This document shows, in pieces, positions 46,774 to 56,106 of a stretch of DNA of 64,000 bases; the stretch's first letter is position 1; each line of letters opens with the position of its first letter. A program made the translations under genes and the position numbers. This DNA comes from Massilia kyonggiensis. GTDB taxonomy: Bacteria > Pseudomonadota > Gammaproteobacteria > Burkholderiales > Burkholderiaceae_D. The notes below the pieces were generated by a model. The model worked only from the letters and a program-made list of their open reading frames with translations. It had not been told where the DNA came from and searched no databases. The DNA is taken from positions 372,001 to 436,000 of the forward strand of contig NZ_JANUGY010000006.1 of assembly GCF_024756235.1 (NCBI RefSeq). Direction: 5' to 3'.

Positions 46774-47387
46774 TGTTCGCGAACACCATCGCCAGCGAGG
46801 ACATCGCCGGCCACCCCGAATTCCGCCACCTTTCCACTATCGAAGGCATCGCCGTCGACCTGCGCTACGCGACCCCGAACAATTTCGTCGGCCGCGATTT
46901 GTACTCTCCCTACGATTGCGCCTGGCTGCACCGCGACGCGGCTGTTGCGTTGGAGCGCGTCGTCGCATGGCTGAAGGCGCGGCGTCCCGGCTGCACGCCG
47001 TTCGTGCTGGACGCCTTGCGTCCGCAGCGCGTGCAGCAGCAGCTGTGGGATGCGCTGGCGGGCACCGACCTGCAGATGTATCTCGCGAATCCGCAGCGCG
47101 GCTCGATCCACTCGTTCGGGATGGCGCTGGACATCACGATCCTCGACGAGGACGGCCGCGAGCTCGACATGGGCACGGGCTTCGACGACATGACGGAGCT
47201 GTCGCATCCGGCACTGGAAGCCCGCTTCCTGGCCAGCGGTGACATCACGGTCGCGCAAATCGCCAACCGGCAATTGCTGCGCGACGCCATGTTCCAGGCA
47301 GGCTTTGTCGGCATCAACACGGAGTGGTGGCACTTCGATTGCGGCGACCGCAACCTCGTGCGCCAGACTTTCCGCCGCGTTCTCTGA
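46770..47387 (+). CDS. ddpX: D-alanyl-D-alanine dipeptidase (VanX/DdpX family)
   Basis: A 205-residue zinc dipeptidase. The VanX signature SIHSFGMALDITI (SxHxxGxAxD) and the ExxH-type TEWWHFDCG supply metal ligands and catalytic Glu; the N-terminal VDLRYATPNNFVG is also conserved. It cleaves D-Ala-D-Ala, giving D-Ala that DadA could oxidise. No vanA/vanH-type genes are present, so this is catabolic rather than resistance-related. It starts in the LysR stop codon (ATGATG). Confidence 0.93.
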   Translation: MMFANTIASEDIAGHPEFRHLSTIEGIAVDLRYATPNNFVGRDLYSPYDCAWLHRDAAVALERVVAWLKARRPGCTPFVLDALRPQRVQQQLWDALAGTDLQMYLANPQRGSIHSFGMALDITILDEDGRELDMGTGFDDMTELSHPALEARFLASGDITVAQIANRQLLRDAMFQAGFVGINTEWWHFDCGDRNLVRQTFRRVL

Positions 47388-47513
47388 CCTCGTCGCACGG
47401 TGCTGTCGCGCCACGCTGACGGCACCCGTGCACGCTTGAGCAAGCTCATTCTCCTGCATTTCTCCGCCGGGACAATCGGTCTACTGACCCACGCCCACGC
47501 GAAGGAGAAAGAG

Positions 47514-48167
47514 ATGAAGAGCTCGCTGTTGTCCGGTTTAATCCTGCTGATCATGACCGCATTGGCCGGCTGCGGCACCGACGCCGGCAGCCGCTTCGCC
47601 GCGCGCGACACGACGGTCGAGTACTACCGCGTATTCGACATCAAGACCGACGCCGCGCGCGAGGAGGTGGCCAGGGCGGCCACCGAAGGCCTCAACCGCA
47701 ACGTGAAGGAAGCCTCGATCGCGACGCCGGCCGCCGAGGCCACCGATCTACCGGGCCACTTCAAGATGGCCGACCCCACGAGCGCCGCGCCCGGCACCGC
47801 CGTCGACAAGAGTCCGAGCTGCGAAGGCGCCGCTTGGACCGCCAAGGCCGCTCCGAAAGTGCGCGGCGGCGACAACATGAACGTGGTCGCCTGCCTGTTC
47901 CCGTACAAGAACGGCTACCACCTCGACATGTACGCCGTCTTCACGAAGCCCGAAGGCGGCTGGCTGTCCTGGCCGCGCCGGGTGGGCGGCATGATGCTCG
48001 GCACACCGGAAAAATTCACCGAGACGACGATGCTGGACATCGTGCGCTCGATCCGCGCGAACACGAAGGCGCAGGTGTCGCTGGTGGAAGCGAAGCCGAA
48101 CCTGCCGGGCACGCCGTGGCTGGAGATGGAGAAGGGCGATGCGCCGCTCGCCGCCGCGAGGCCGTAG
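47514..48167 (+). CDS. Putative lipoprotein of unknown function
   Basis: A 217-residue predicted lipoprotein (MKSSLLSGLILLIMTALAGC; lipobox LAGC, C20). The mature part has a repeated S/T-A-P pattern and one Cys pair (SPSCEGAAW, VVACLFPYKNG). No domain recognised. GGAGAAAGAG lies just before the start. It is convergent with dacB and separated from the VanX-like gene by 126 bp, so it may not belong to that operon. Confidence 0.7.
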   Translation: MKSSLLSGLILLIMTALAGCGTDAGSRFAARDTTVEYYRVFDIKTDAAREEVARAATEGLNRNVKEASIATPAAEATDLPGHFKMADPTSAAPGTAVDKSPSCEGAAWTAKAAPKVRGGDNMNVVACLFPYKNGYHLDMYAVFTKPEGGWLSWPRRVGGMMLGTPEKFTETTMLDIVRSIRANTKAQVSLVEAKPNLPGTPWLEMEKGDAPLAAARP

Positions 48168-48168
48168 G

Positions 48169-48220
48169 GTGGGCGGCTGCACCCGGGTACTGGCACCGTG
48201 TTGACATGACCGCCGCCCAC
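48169..48220. repeat. Inverted repeat between the convergent lipoprotein and dacB genes
   Basis: GTGGGCGGC (48169-48177) and GCCGCCCAC (48212-48220) are perfect 9-bp arms 34 bp apart in the 99-bp convergent gap. There is no T tract on either strand, so it may be a weak bidirectional transcription barrier. Confidence 0.3.
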
Positions 48221-48266
48221 GCGGTGATACGCGACGGTGGCGCCGTGGAGACCGCGAACGGAGCCG

Positions 48267-49835
48267 TTACGGCGTAGCGGTATCGTTTGCAGCACCCGTC
48301 GCCGACGGCGCCCCATCCAGCCGCGCGACCCAGTCGACGAGCGCATCGAGCACGGCCCGGCCACGCCCGTTGCCGACCCGGTCGCTGTTGACGAAGGCGA
48401 CGAGCACGCACTGCCTGCCGTCCGCATCCGGCACGTAGCCGGCCAGCGCGACGGCGTTGGACAGCGTGCCTGTCTTCAGGCGCGCGCGGCTGGCGGCCGG
48501 GCTGCCGTGCAGCCGGCGGCGCATCGTGCCGTCCACGGCCGCGATCGGCATGCTGGCCTGGAATTCCGGCGCCCAGTTGCTGCGCAGGGCCGCTTGCAGC
48601 AGGCCCGCCATCTGGATGGGCGTGATGCTCTCGATGCGCGACAGGCCCGAGCCGTTTTCCACGACGAAGCCGGTGTCGTCGATGCCGTGCGTGCGCATCC
48701 ACGCGCGCACGACCGCCTCGCTGCGCGCGAGCGTCGTGACGGTCGTGCCGGATGTGTTGGGCTGCGGGTGGCTGCCCAGCACGGGGTCGGGTTCGAGCGC
48801 CCCCAGGCTCAGGAAGAGCAGGCGGGCGAGCGTGTTGTCGGACGGCTTGTTGACGTCGCGGATGACTTCCGGCAGCGGCCGCGACACGTGCTCGGCCAGC
48901 AGGCGCGCGCCCGGCGGCGTGGCGCCTTCGACGGCCGTGCCCGTGATGGTGCCGCCCAGCGTCTTCCACTGGCGGCGCACGAGGCGGGCGACGTATTCCT
49001 GGCGGTCGATCACGTTGATCGACTCGCTGGCCACGCAGTTTTTCGGGAAGGTGCCGTGCAGCACGACCTTGATGCCGCCGCCCGGACGCGGCACGGCTTC
49101 CGGGATCTTCCACCCGTTTTCCCAGGTGGCGCAGTCGGCATCGATGAGCTTCATGTCCGTGTCGACGGTGACGCCGTCGAGTTCGGGCTGCATCGCGACG
49201 CGCACGCGCGTGGCCGGTTTGCCGTCCGGACGGGGCGTCGAGCGGATGTCCAGTTGCAGCATGTTGCGGTTGACGAACAGCGCGTCCGGGATGGCGTTGT
49301 AGTAGGCCTCCGGCGACTCGTCGAACTGTGGCGCGCCCAGGTCCGCGCGGGCAGGATTGAACAGCGTGCGGTCGACGACCAGGTTGCCGGCGATCGTGCG
49401 GATGCCCTGGTAGCGCAGGGCGCGCAGCATGGTCGTCAGGGTCTCCGTGGACAGGTCGACGTCGGCGCCGCCGCGCAGCACGAGGTCGCCGTGCAGCACG
49501 TCGCCCTTGACCTCGCCCGTCGTGCGCATCTCGGTGCGGCCGCGGAACACGGGGCCCAGCTGCTCGAGGGCGACCAGCGTCGTGACGAGTTTCATCGTCG
49601 ACGCCGGGTGCAGCGGATGGTCGGCCAGGTGCGACAGCACGGTCTTGTCGCCGCGCAGGACGAGCACGCTCACGGCATCCTCGTGAATCGCCGCCGCGCG
49701 CAGGGCGTCCGTGACGGGGATCGGCAGCGGGGCCGTCATCGACGCCGGCGGCGAGGCCTGCAGCTGGGCCGCGGCCGGCATGCCGACGCCAAGCAGCGCG
49801 GCGGAGAGAAGAGTCAGTGCGTGACGACGAAGCAT
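48267..49835 (-). CDS. dacB: D-alanyl-D-alanine carboxypeptidase/endopeptidase PBP4
   Basis: A 522-residue periplasmic class-C low-molecular-weight PBP (peptidase family S13). The signal peptide is MLRRHALTLLSAALLGVGMP. The three motifs are HPASTMKL (S79xxK82), KPSDN and RLKTGTL (KTG), and a large PBP4-type insertion lies between the first two. It trims D-Ala and cleaves cross-links. The start at 49835 has AAGGA upstream; a longer GTG start is less likely. It follows an SpmA-SpmB fusion on the same strand by 21 bp. Confidence 0.94.
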   Translation of the reverse strand: MLRRHALTLLSAALLGVGMPAAAQLQASPPASMTAPLPIPVTDALRAAAIHEDAVSVLVLRGDKTVLSHLADHPLHPASTMKLVTTLVALEQLGPVFRGRTEMRTTGEVKGDVLHGDLVLRGGADVDLSTETLTTMLRALRYQGIRTIAGNLVVDRTLFNPARADLGAPQFDESPEAYYNAIPDALFVNRNMLQLDIRSTPRPDGKPATRVRVAMQPELDGVTVDTDMKLIDADCATWENGWKIPEAVPRPGGGIKVVLHGTFPKNCVASESINVIDRQEYVARLVRRQWKTLGGTITGTAVEGATPPGARLLAEHVSRPLPEVIRDVNKPSDNTLARLLFLSLGALEPDPVLGSHPQPNTSGTTVTTLARSEAVVRAWMRTHGIDDTGFVVENGSGLSRIESITPIQMAGLLQAALRSNWAPEFQASMPIAAVDGTMRRRLHGSPAASRARLKTGTLSNAVALAGYVPDADGRQCVLVAFVNSDRVGNGRGRAVLDALVDWVARLDGAPSATGAANDTATP

Positions 49836-49856
49836 GCCTGTCCTTGTAAGCACGGG

Positions 49857-51095
49857 TTATCCGAAGAACACGTAGGCCACCGAGATGGCCGCGATGATGC
49901 CGGCCAGATCGGCGATCAGCCCGCAGGAAATCGCATAGCGCGTCTTGCGCACGCCGACGGAGCCGAAGTACAGCGCGACGATGTAGAACGTGGTGTCCGC
50001 CGAGCCCTGGAAGATGCAGGCGAGGCGGCCGACGAACGAATCGACACCATACGTCTTCATGGCGTCGATCATCAGCGCACGCGACCCGCTGCCGGACAGC
50101 GGCTTCATCAGCGCGGTCGGCAGGGCGGGCGTGAACGCGGTGTCGAGGCCGGCCATGCGGATGAGCCATTCCAGGCCCTGCACGACGAAGCCGAGCACGC
50201 CGGCATTGCGGATCACGGAAATCGCGACGAGCATGCCGACGAGGTAGGGGATGATCGTGAGCGACGTCTGGATGCCGCCTTTGGCGCCTTCGATGAACGC
50301 CTCGTAGACGTTCACGCGCTTGATCATCGCGCCGACGATGAACACGACGATGATGGTGAACAGGATCAAATTGCTCGCGACCTTGGAGACGGTCTCGATT
50401 TCCGGTTTCGTGAGGTATTGCGTGAAGTACCAGATGAGCGTGGCGATGGCCGCCGTCATGCCGCCCAGCCAGCCCAGCACGACGCCGTTCAGCAGGTTGA
50501 TGCGCTGGCGGATCGACACGGCGATGATGCCGGCGACCGTGGCGACATAGGTCGCGATCATGCACGGGATGAAGATGTCGGACGGGTCTTTCGCGCCGAG
50601 GATCGCGCGCTGCGCCATGATCGCGAGCGGGATCAGGGTGAGGCCCGACGTGTGCAGCACCAGGAACATGATCTGCGCATTGCTCGCCGTGTCCTTGTTC
50701 GGGTTCAGCGTCTGCAGGCTTTCCATTGCCTTCAGGCCGAACGGCGTCGCGGCATTGTCCAGGCCGAGCAGGTTCGCGGAAAAATTCATCACCATGTGGC
50801 CCGTGGCAGGGTGGTCCTTCGGCACTTCCGGGAAGATGCGCGAAAAGAACGGCGAAATCACTTTCGCCAGCCAGCCGACGGCGCCGGCCTTTTCGCCGAT
50901 GTTCATGATGCCGAGCCACAGGGTCATCACGCCGGCCAGCGGCAGGGCGATGTCCATCACGCCCATCTTGGCCGCGTCGAAGGTGCCGTCGATGATGCGC
51001 TTGAAAATCTCGGTATCCCCGAGAAAGATCCATTGGGCCAAAGCCGCGACGAAGCCGACGAGGAAGAAGCCGATCCAGATGTAATTTAAAGCCAT
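49857..51095 (-). CDS. SpmA-SpmB fusion (nucleoside-recognition/Gate domains)
   Basis: A 412-residue polytopic membrane protein that joins two Gate-domain halves: an N-terminal SpmA-like region (GVMTLWLGIMNIGEKAGAVG, MVMNFSANLLGLDNAATPFG) and a C-terminal SpmB-like one (GIQTSLTIIPYLVGMLVAIS, LMKPLSGSGSRALMIDAMKT). In Bacillus, SpmA and SpmB are separate spore-maturation proteins encoded next to dacB. Here they are one polypeptide and likely cotranscribed with a PBP4-type dacB. This organism is not a spore former, so the role must be different, perhaps envelope-related transport. Confidence 0.88.
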   Translation of the reverse strand: MALNYIWIGFFLVGFVAALAQWIFLGDTEIFKRIIDGTFDAAKMGVMDIALPLAGVMTLWLGIMNIGEKAGAVGWLAKVISPFFSRIFPEVPKDHPATGHMVMNFSANLLGLDNAATPFGLKAMESLQTLNPNKDTASNAQIMFLVLHTSGLTLIPLAIMAQRAILGAKDPSDIFIPCMIATYVATVAGIIAVSIRQRINLLNGVVLGWLGGMTAAIATLIWYFTQYLTKPEIETVSKVASNLILFTIIVVFIVGAMIKRVNVYEAFIEGAKGGIQTSLTIIPYLVGMLVAISVIRNAGVLGFVVQGLEWLIRMAGLDTAFTPALPTALMKPLSGSGSRALMIDAMKTYGVDSFVGRLACIFQGSADTTFYIVALYFGSVGVRKTRYAISCGLIADLAGIIAAISVAYVFFG

Positions 51096-51307
51096 GGGTG
51101 TCGTAGTTTCGGCGGCTCATGCCGCCTGAGCTCGATTGTGCAGCGGAGAGTATAGGCGCTGAGCAAGCTGCACTGATGAAAGAATGGGCTGGGGATATGT
51201 AAAAAAGTTATGCGCCACTGGGAAGGTTGGTGTTCTGTCATCGTCGTGCCGTATTGCCTGGGCCCAAAGCCTGAGCCTATGATACGCAACGCTTCCAGGA
51301 CCCCGCC
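51096..51307. other. Divergent intergenic region between spmAB and the peptide-binding protein
   Basis: 212 bp with divergent transcription. A short GGCGGC/GCCGCC hairpin (51111-51126) lies in the spmAB leader. An AT-rich stretch near 51170-51215 probably holds the promoters, but neither strand shows a clear consensus pair. No gene seen. Confidence 0.5.
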
Positions 51308-53113
51308 ATGCCGACTCGCCGCTCCTTCCTCGCTTCCCTGCTGTTCACCGCTCTCGCTCCATTCGCCGCCGCGCAAGGCCCCGCACCGAAAGTCCTGCAC
51401 ATGTTCCTGTCGACGAGCGAGACGGGCATGGACCCGGCCGTCGCGTCCGACATCGCCACGTTGTCCCTGCTGGAAAACCTGTTCGATCCGCTGCTGCGCT
51501 ACGACTACCTCGCGCGCCCCGTCAAACTGCAGGGCAATGGCGCCAAGGAACTGCCGGAGATCTCGGCCGACGGCCTCACGTACACGTTCCACATCCGCCC
51601 CGGCATGCGGTTCACGCCCGACCCGGCCTTCAAAGGGCCGCCGCGCGAGGTGACGGCGGCCGACTACGTCTACAGCATCCAGCGCCTGTACGACCCGACG
51701 TTGAAATCGCCGTGGTCGTTCATGTTCGAAGGAAAACTGCTGGGCGACGCCGCGTGGAAGGACCGCTTCAGCTACGCGACGAGCATCCCGGGCCTGCAGG
51801 CCGTCGACCGGTACACGCTGCGCATCCGCCTTTCCGAGCCGGACAACAATTTCCTGTTTTACCTGGCCACGCCGGCAACGGGCGTCGTCGCGCGCGAAGT
51901 GATCGAAGCGTATCCGGGCCAGGCCGGCAATCACCCCGTCGGGACCGGGCCATTCATGCTGGGGGACTGGAAGCGCAGCGACCGCATCGTCCTCGTCGCG
52001 AATCCAACGTCGACGTCCGTGTTTCATTCCAGCGTGGCGACGGACCCGGCGGCCGATCCCGCCGACCGTGCCATCGCGCGCGCGCTCGAAGGGCAAAAGC
52101 TGCCGCGCGTGGACAAGGTCGACATCAAGATCGCGGAAGAATTCCAGGGCCGCATGCTGGGCTTCCTGAACGGCGAATACGACTACCTGGAGCAGGTGCC
52201 GGAATCGATGACGGACATGGTCATCCGCAACGGCAAGCTGAAGCCCGATCTGGCCGCGCGCGGCATGCAACTGTACCGTTTCCCCGTGCTGCAGACCTAC
52301 TACATGTGGATGAACATGGAAGATCCGGTGCTGGGCGGCTATTCGAAGGAGCGGGTGGCGCTGCGCCGCGCGATCTCGCTCAGCTACAACAGCGCCGAAG
52401 ACATCGCCCTGCTGAAACAGGGCTTCGCGATCAAGGCGGAATCGCCGCTGCCGCCGGGCGTGCTGGGCTATGACCCGAACTACCGCAGCCCTGTCCCGTA
52501 CGACCCCGCGATGGCGAACGCCTTATTGGACCGCTTCGGCTACGACAAGCGCGACCCGGACGGATTCAGACGGCAGCCGAAGCCGGGCGGCGGCGGCACG
52601 GAACCGCTGACCTTGCAGATGAGCAGCGAAGCGACGGTCGGTGGCCGCCTGCGCGACGAACTGTGGCGCAAATGCCTGAACGCGGTCGGCCTGCGCGTCG
52701 TGTTCAAGTCGGACAAGAAGACGGAGATCATCAAGGCGTCGCGTCTCGGCAAGGTGCAGATGTTCGAAAGTAACTGGATCGCCGACTTCCCCGACGGGGA
52801 CAATTTTTATCAGCTGCTGTACGGCCCGAACGCGGGCCGCGCCAACTACGCCCGCTTCAACCTGCCGGCCTATAACGAACGCTACGGGCAGGCGCACGCG
52901 CTCAAGGACGGTCCCGAGCGCCAGAAGCTGTACTTCGAGATAAACCAGCTGATCCACGCCTATAACCCGTGGGTGCCGCTGACCCACGTGCTCTCGGCGG
53001 ATATCCGGCAACCGTGGCTCAAAAACTACAAACGCCACCCCGTCGAATTCACGCAATGGCGTTATCTGGATGTCGATGTTGCGGAAAGGACACGTGCTGC
53101 GAGAGGGAAGTGA
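51308..53113 (+). CDS. Peptide ABC transporter substrate-binding protein (SBP_bac_5), Tat signal
   Basis: A 601-residue periplasmic solute-binding protein like DppA/OppA/MppA. The start MPTRRSFLASLLFTALAPFA is a twin-arginine-type signal. The SBP_bac_5 fold is shown by LLENLFDPLLRYDYLARPVK, ISADGLTYTFHIRPGMRFTP, VTAADYVYSIQRLYDPTLKS and HPVGTGPFMLGDWKRSDRIV. No permease or ATPase gene is next to it, so it must use a transporter encoded elsewhere. Being beside muropeptide genes, it could bind murein tripeptides as MppA does; inference only. Confidence 0.92.
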   Translation: MPTRRSFLASLLFTALAPFAAAQGPAPKVLHMFLSTSETGMDPAVASDIATLSLLENLFDPLLRYDYLARPVKLQGNGAKELPEISADGLTYTFHIRPGMRFTPDPAFKGPPREVTAADYVYSIQRLYDPTLKSPWSFMFEGKLLGDAAWKDRFSYATSIPGLQAVDRYTLRIRLSEPDNNFLFYLATPATGVVAREVIEAYPGQAGNHPVGTGPFMLGDWKRSDRIVLVANPTSTSVFHSSVATDPAADPADRAIARALEGQKLPRVDKVDIKIAEEFQGRMLGFLNGEYDYLEQVPESMTDMVIRNGKLKPDLAARGMQLYRFPVLQTYYMWMNMEDPVLGGYSKERVALRRAISLSYNSAEDIALLKQGFAIKAESPLPPGVLGYDPNYRSPVPYDPAMANALLDRFGYDKRDPDGFRRQPKPGGGGTEPLTLQMSSEATVGGRLRDELWRKCLNAVGLRVVFKSDKKTEIIKASRLGKVQMFESNWIADFPDGDNFYQLLYGPNAGRANYARFNLPAYNERYGQAHALKDGPERQKLYFEINQLIHAYNPWVPLTHVLSADIRQPWLKNYKRHPVEFTQWRYLDVDVAERTRAARGK

Positions 53114-53128
53114 TAGTTTTTGCTAGAT

Positions 53129-53162
53129 TGACTATGTGAAATATTCCCTGCAGTTATAGTCA
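53129..53162. promoter_or_regulatory. Widely spaced inverted repeat upstream of the second TonB receptor
   Basis: TGACTAT (53129-53135) and ATAGTCA (53156-53162) are perfect arms 20 bp apart, in the 136-bp gap between the binding protein and the receptor. The region also offers TTGACT (-35-like) and TATAGT (-10-like), so the arms overlap the promoter candidates and may be a dimeric regulator site. Confidence 0.35.
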
Positions 53163-53249
53163 GCGCCGGAATTTTCATTGGATGGGCGCGCGCCAGTGCG
53201 CTTACCTTTGATCATTATGCCAACGTCATCGTGCACCAAGGAGAGCCAC

Positions 53250-56012
53250 GTGAAGTTAAAGAAGCTAGCGGCCATGATCGCCGTGATCGGTACCGCCGCC
53301 CCGGCGGTCGCGCAGCAAGCGCAAACGGACAAGCCGATCGCACGCGTCGAGATCACCGGTTCGAGCATCAAGCGTATCGCCACCGAAGGCGCGCTGCCGG
53401 TGCAGACGATCACGCTGGACCAGTTGGACAAGCAGGGCGTCACGAACGCGGAACAGCTGATGCGCCTGATCTCGGCCAACGGCACGGGAGCGGACAATAT
53501 GACTTCAGGTAATAACGTGTTCGGCGCGGATGCCGACCGCGTCAGCGGCGGCGGCTCGTTTGCGTCGCTGCGCGGCCTGGGCCCGACCGGCACCCTCGTG
53601 CTGATCAACGGCCGCCGCATCTCCGGCTACGGCCTGTCCGGCAAGGCGGTCGACCTGAACACGATCCCGCTGGCGGCCGTCGCCCGCATCGAAGTGCTGA
53701 AGGATGGCGCATCCGCGATCTACGGCACGGATGCCGTGGGTGGCGTCATCAACTTCATCCTCAAGACCAATTTCGAAGGCGTGCAGGCGAATGCCACCGG
53801 CAACTGGACGGAGCACGGGGGCGGCGCCACCCGCCGGCTGCAGGTCGTGGCCGGCCACGGCAACCTGGACACCGACCGCTTCAACATCATGGCGGCGATC
53901 GGCTACGACAGGAACAACGAACTCGATTCGCACCAGCGCGGGTTCGCCAACGGCTACCAGCCGGCACGCGGCCTGTCGCCGGACACCACCGGCACCCCGG
54001 TCGCCAACCAGTTGACGGGCGCCGGCACCGCGCTGGGTTCGAACTTCCAGATGCCGGGCGATCCGAACAAGTATCTGCAGGCCGGTCTCCTCTCCCTGCA
54101 GGGCAAGTGCGACAGCGTGCAGGGCATGAACCAGTACGCGACGGCGCTGTGGAAGGACGTGACGTCGCCGCTGCGCACGACCTATTCCTGCGCCTACGAC
54201 TACGGCGGCGACTACGTGATGCAGCTGCCGACGGAGCGCACGAACGGCGTCGCCCGCGCCACGTTCCAGATCGCGCCGGACCACCGCGTGTTCGCCGAAG
54301 CCGTGGGCGCGCACACGAATTCGCTGGCCATCCTGACGCCGGCGCAGATCTCCACGTCGCTCGCGAACGGCAACGCGTATCCGGTGGGCGGCCCGTACTA
54401 CCAGGACCTGTCGCCGTACATCGCTTCGTTCGACAAGACGAAACCGATCATCTACAAATGGCGCGCGTGGCCGCTGGGTAACCGCACCCAGAACTACACG
54501 ACCGACACCGTGCGCCTGATGACGGGCGCCGAAGGCGTCCTCGCCGGCAAGTGGGACTACAAGATCGACCTGTCGCACAGCGAGAGCCACACGAAGACGG
54601 ACCTCGTCGACGGCTATGCGTACACGAGCGCGCTGTACCAGGTGCTGGGCAGCGGCGTCGTGAACCCGTTCGCCGCGCCGTCGCAGGGCCAGAGCGCCGC
54701 GGCGATGCAGGCGCTGGAAGGGACCAAGTTCTACGGCCGCCTCCAGCACGGCAAGACGACGCTCACGCAGTTCAACGCGTCGATCTCGGGCGAGATCTGG
54801 CAGCTGCCGGCTGGCCCGCTGCAGGGCGCGATCGGCACCGACCTGCGCCGCGAGGGCTATGGCTTCGCGCAGGACGTCGACGCGACCAAGATCCTGCTGG
54901 CGCCGGGTAACGCGAACCAGGACACGGTCAACCGCAACGTCAAGGCGATCTACACCGAGCTCGTGGTCCCGGTCATGAAAAACCTGGAACTGCAACTCGC
55001 GCTGCGCCGCGACGACTACAGCCTGATCGGCGCGACGACGAATCCGAAGATCGCGTTCAGCTACCGTCCCACGAGCTGGCTGATGCTGCGCGGCTCGGCG
55101 AACAAGGGCTTCCTGGCGCCGAGCTTCGCCCAGCTGTATTCGGGCCGCCTGGACCAGGAGCTGCCGAACGGCGTGTCCGACCCGGTCGGCTGCGCGTCCC
55201 ACCCGGGCGATCCGCGCTTCTGCGCGATCGAGCGCCTGAACTACTTCAGCGGCGGCAATCCGAACCTGCGTCCGGAGACGTCGAAGCAGGGCACGCTGGG
55301 CTTCATCATCGAGCCGAACGCGAACTTCTCGGCGTCGGTCGACTACTGGGCGATCAACGTCAAGGACCGCATCCTGAACCGCACCCCGCAGGTCGTGCTG
55401 GCCAATGCGGCATCGCTGGGCGAGTACATCCACCGCAATGCGGACGGCACCATCGACTACGTCGACGCGGGCTGGATCAACGCGGCCGGCCTCAAGACGC
55501 GCGGCGCCGACGTGGGCCTGCGCGGCCGCGGCAACCTGCCGGACGGCTGGCGCTGGAACGCGACCCTCGACGGCACCTGGACGCAGAGCTACCAGTTCGC
55601 CGAGTTCGAAGGCCAGCCGTACGTCGAATACGTCGGCAACTTCTACACGCGCGACATCTACCTGCGCTGGAAGCACAACGCGACGTTCAGCGTCGCCAAG
55701 GGCCCGTGGAGCGTCCTGCTCAGTAACCTGTACCGCGACGGCTACAAGGACCAGCTGCCGAACGGCGGCAAGGGCACGCCGCCGGCCGGCTTCAATCCGC
55801 GCGTGGCCAGCTACACGACGTGGGGCCTGTCGACGACGTACACGGGCCTGAAAAACACGACGATCACCGTCGGCATCCAGAACCTGTTCGACCGCGACCC
55901 GCCGTTCACGGCGCACAACGTCGACGAAGTCGTGGGTGCCGGCTGGGATCCGCGCGTGGCCGACCCGCGCGGCCGCTCGCTGAGCTTCGACGTCAAGTAC
56001 CGCTTCTTCTAA
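53250..56012 (+). CDS. TonB-dependent outer-membrane receptor (second)
   Basis: A 920-residue TonB-dependent receptor. The signal peptide (KLKKLAAMIAVIGTAAPAVA) is followed by a plug (about 45-165: VLINGRRISGYGLSGK, IEVLKDGASAIYGTDAVGGV). A large barrel ends in DVKYRFF, the aromatic terminus needed for insertion. The start is GTG at 53250 because AAGGAG lies 6 nt upstream; the longer frame begins in noncoding sequence. It lies between a peptide-binding protein and an LD-carboxypeptidase, suggesting a peptide or muropeptide ligand. A strong terminator follows. Confidence 0.93.
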   Translation: MKLKKLAAMIAVIGTAAPAVAQQAQTDKPIARVEITGSSIKRIATEGALPVQTITLDQLDKQGVTNAEQLMRLISANGTGADNMTSGNNVFGADADRVSGGGSFASLRGLGPTGTLVLINGRRISGYGLSGKAVDLNTIPLAAVARIEVLKDGASAIYGTDAVGGVINFILKTNFEGVQANATGNWTEHGGGATRRLQVVAGHGNLDTDRFNIMAAIGYDRNNELDSHQRGFANGYQPARGLSPDTTGTPVANQLTGAGTALGSNFQMPGDPNKYLQAGLLSLQGKCDSVQGMNQYATALWKDVTSPLRTTYSCAYDYGGDYVMQLPTERTNGVARATFQIAPDHRVFAEAVGAHTNSLAILTPAQISTSLANGNAYPVGGPYYQDLSPYIASFDKTKPIIYKWRAWPLGNRTQNYTTDTVRLMTGAEGVLAGKWDYKIDLSHSESHTKTDLVDGYAYTSALYQVLGSGVVNPFAAPSQGQSAAAMQALEGTKFYGRLQHGKTTLTQFNASISGEIWQLPAGPLQGAIGTDLRREGYGFAQDVDATKILLAPGNANQDTVNRNVKAIYTELVVPVMKNLELQLALRRDDYSLIGATTNPKIAFSYRPTSWLMLRGSANKGFLAPSFAQLYSGRLDQELPNGVSDPVGCASHPGDPRFCAIERLNYFSGGNPNLRPETSKQGTLGFIIEPNANFSASVDYWAINVKDRILNRTPQVVLANAASLGEYIHRNADGTIDYVDAGWINAAGLKTRGADVGLRGRGNLPDGWRWNATLDGTWTQSYQFAEFEGQPYVEYVGNFYTRDIYLRWKHNATFSVAKGPWSVLLSNLYRDGYKDQLPNGGKGTPPAGFNPRVASYTTWGLSTTYTGLKNTTITVGIQNLFDRDPPFTAHNVDEVVGAGWDPRVADPRGRSLSFDVKYRFF

Positions 56013-56042
56013 CCGGTATTGCCTGTATCCTTGGCATACCTG

Positions 56043-56090
56043 CGGCCCGCGACCCTGGAAGCCACAAGCTTCCGCGGCGCGGGCCGTTTT
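56043..56090 (+). terminator. Rho-independent terminator of the second TonB receptor
   Basis: CGGCCCGCG (56043-56051) and CGCGGGCCG (56078-56086) form a 9-bp stem, with an inner GGAAGC/GCTTCC stem on top, followed by TTTTAC. It ends only 17 bp before the LD-carboxypeptidase start. Confidence 0.88.
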
Positions 56091-56106
56091 ACTTGAACCT
56101 CATCCC

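Noticed and set aside
46770..47387. Glycopeptide-resistance locus because of the VanX-like gene
   Set aside because: There is no VanA/VanH or two-component pair; neighbours are murein-catabolic, so the dipeptidase is probably nutritional.
48016..51120. Long antisense frames on both strands over dacB and spmAB (1034 and 950 residues)
   Set aside because: They shadow PBP4 and SpmAB, both of which have clear motifs. Composition is low-complexity Arg/Ala/Asp/His.
53505..55916. 803-residue minus-strand frame over the second TonB receptor
   Set aside because: Antisense to a receptor with signal peptide, plug and aromatic C-terminus; composition typical of a GC shadow.
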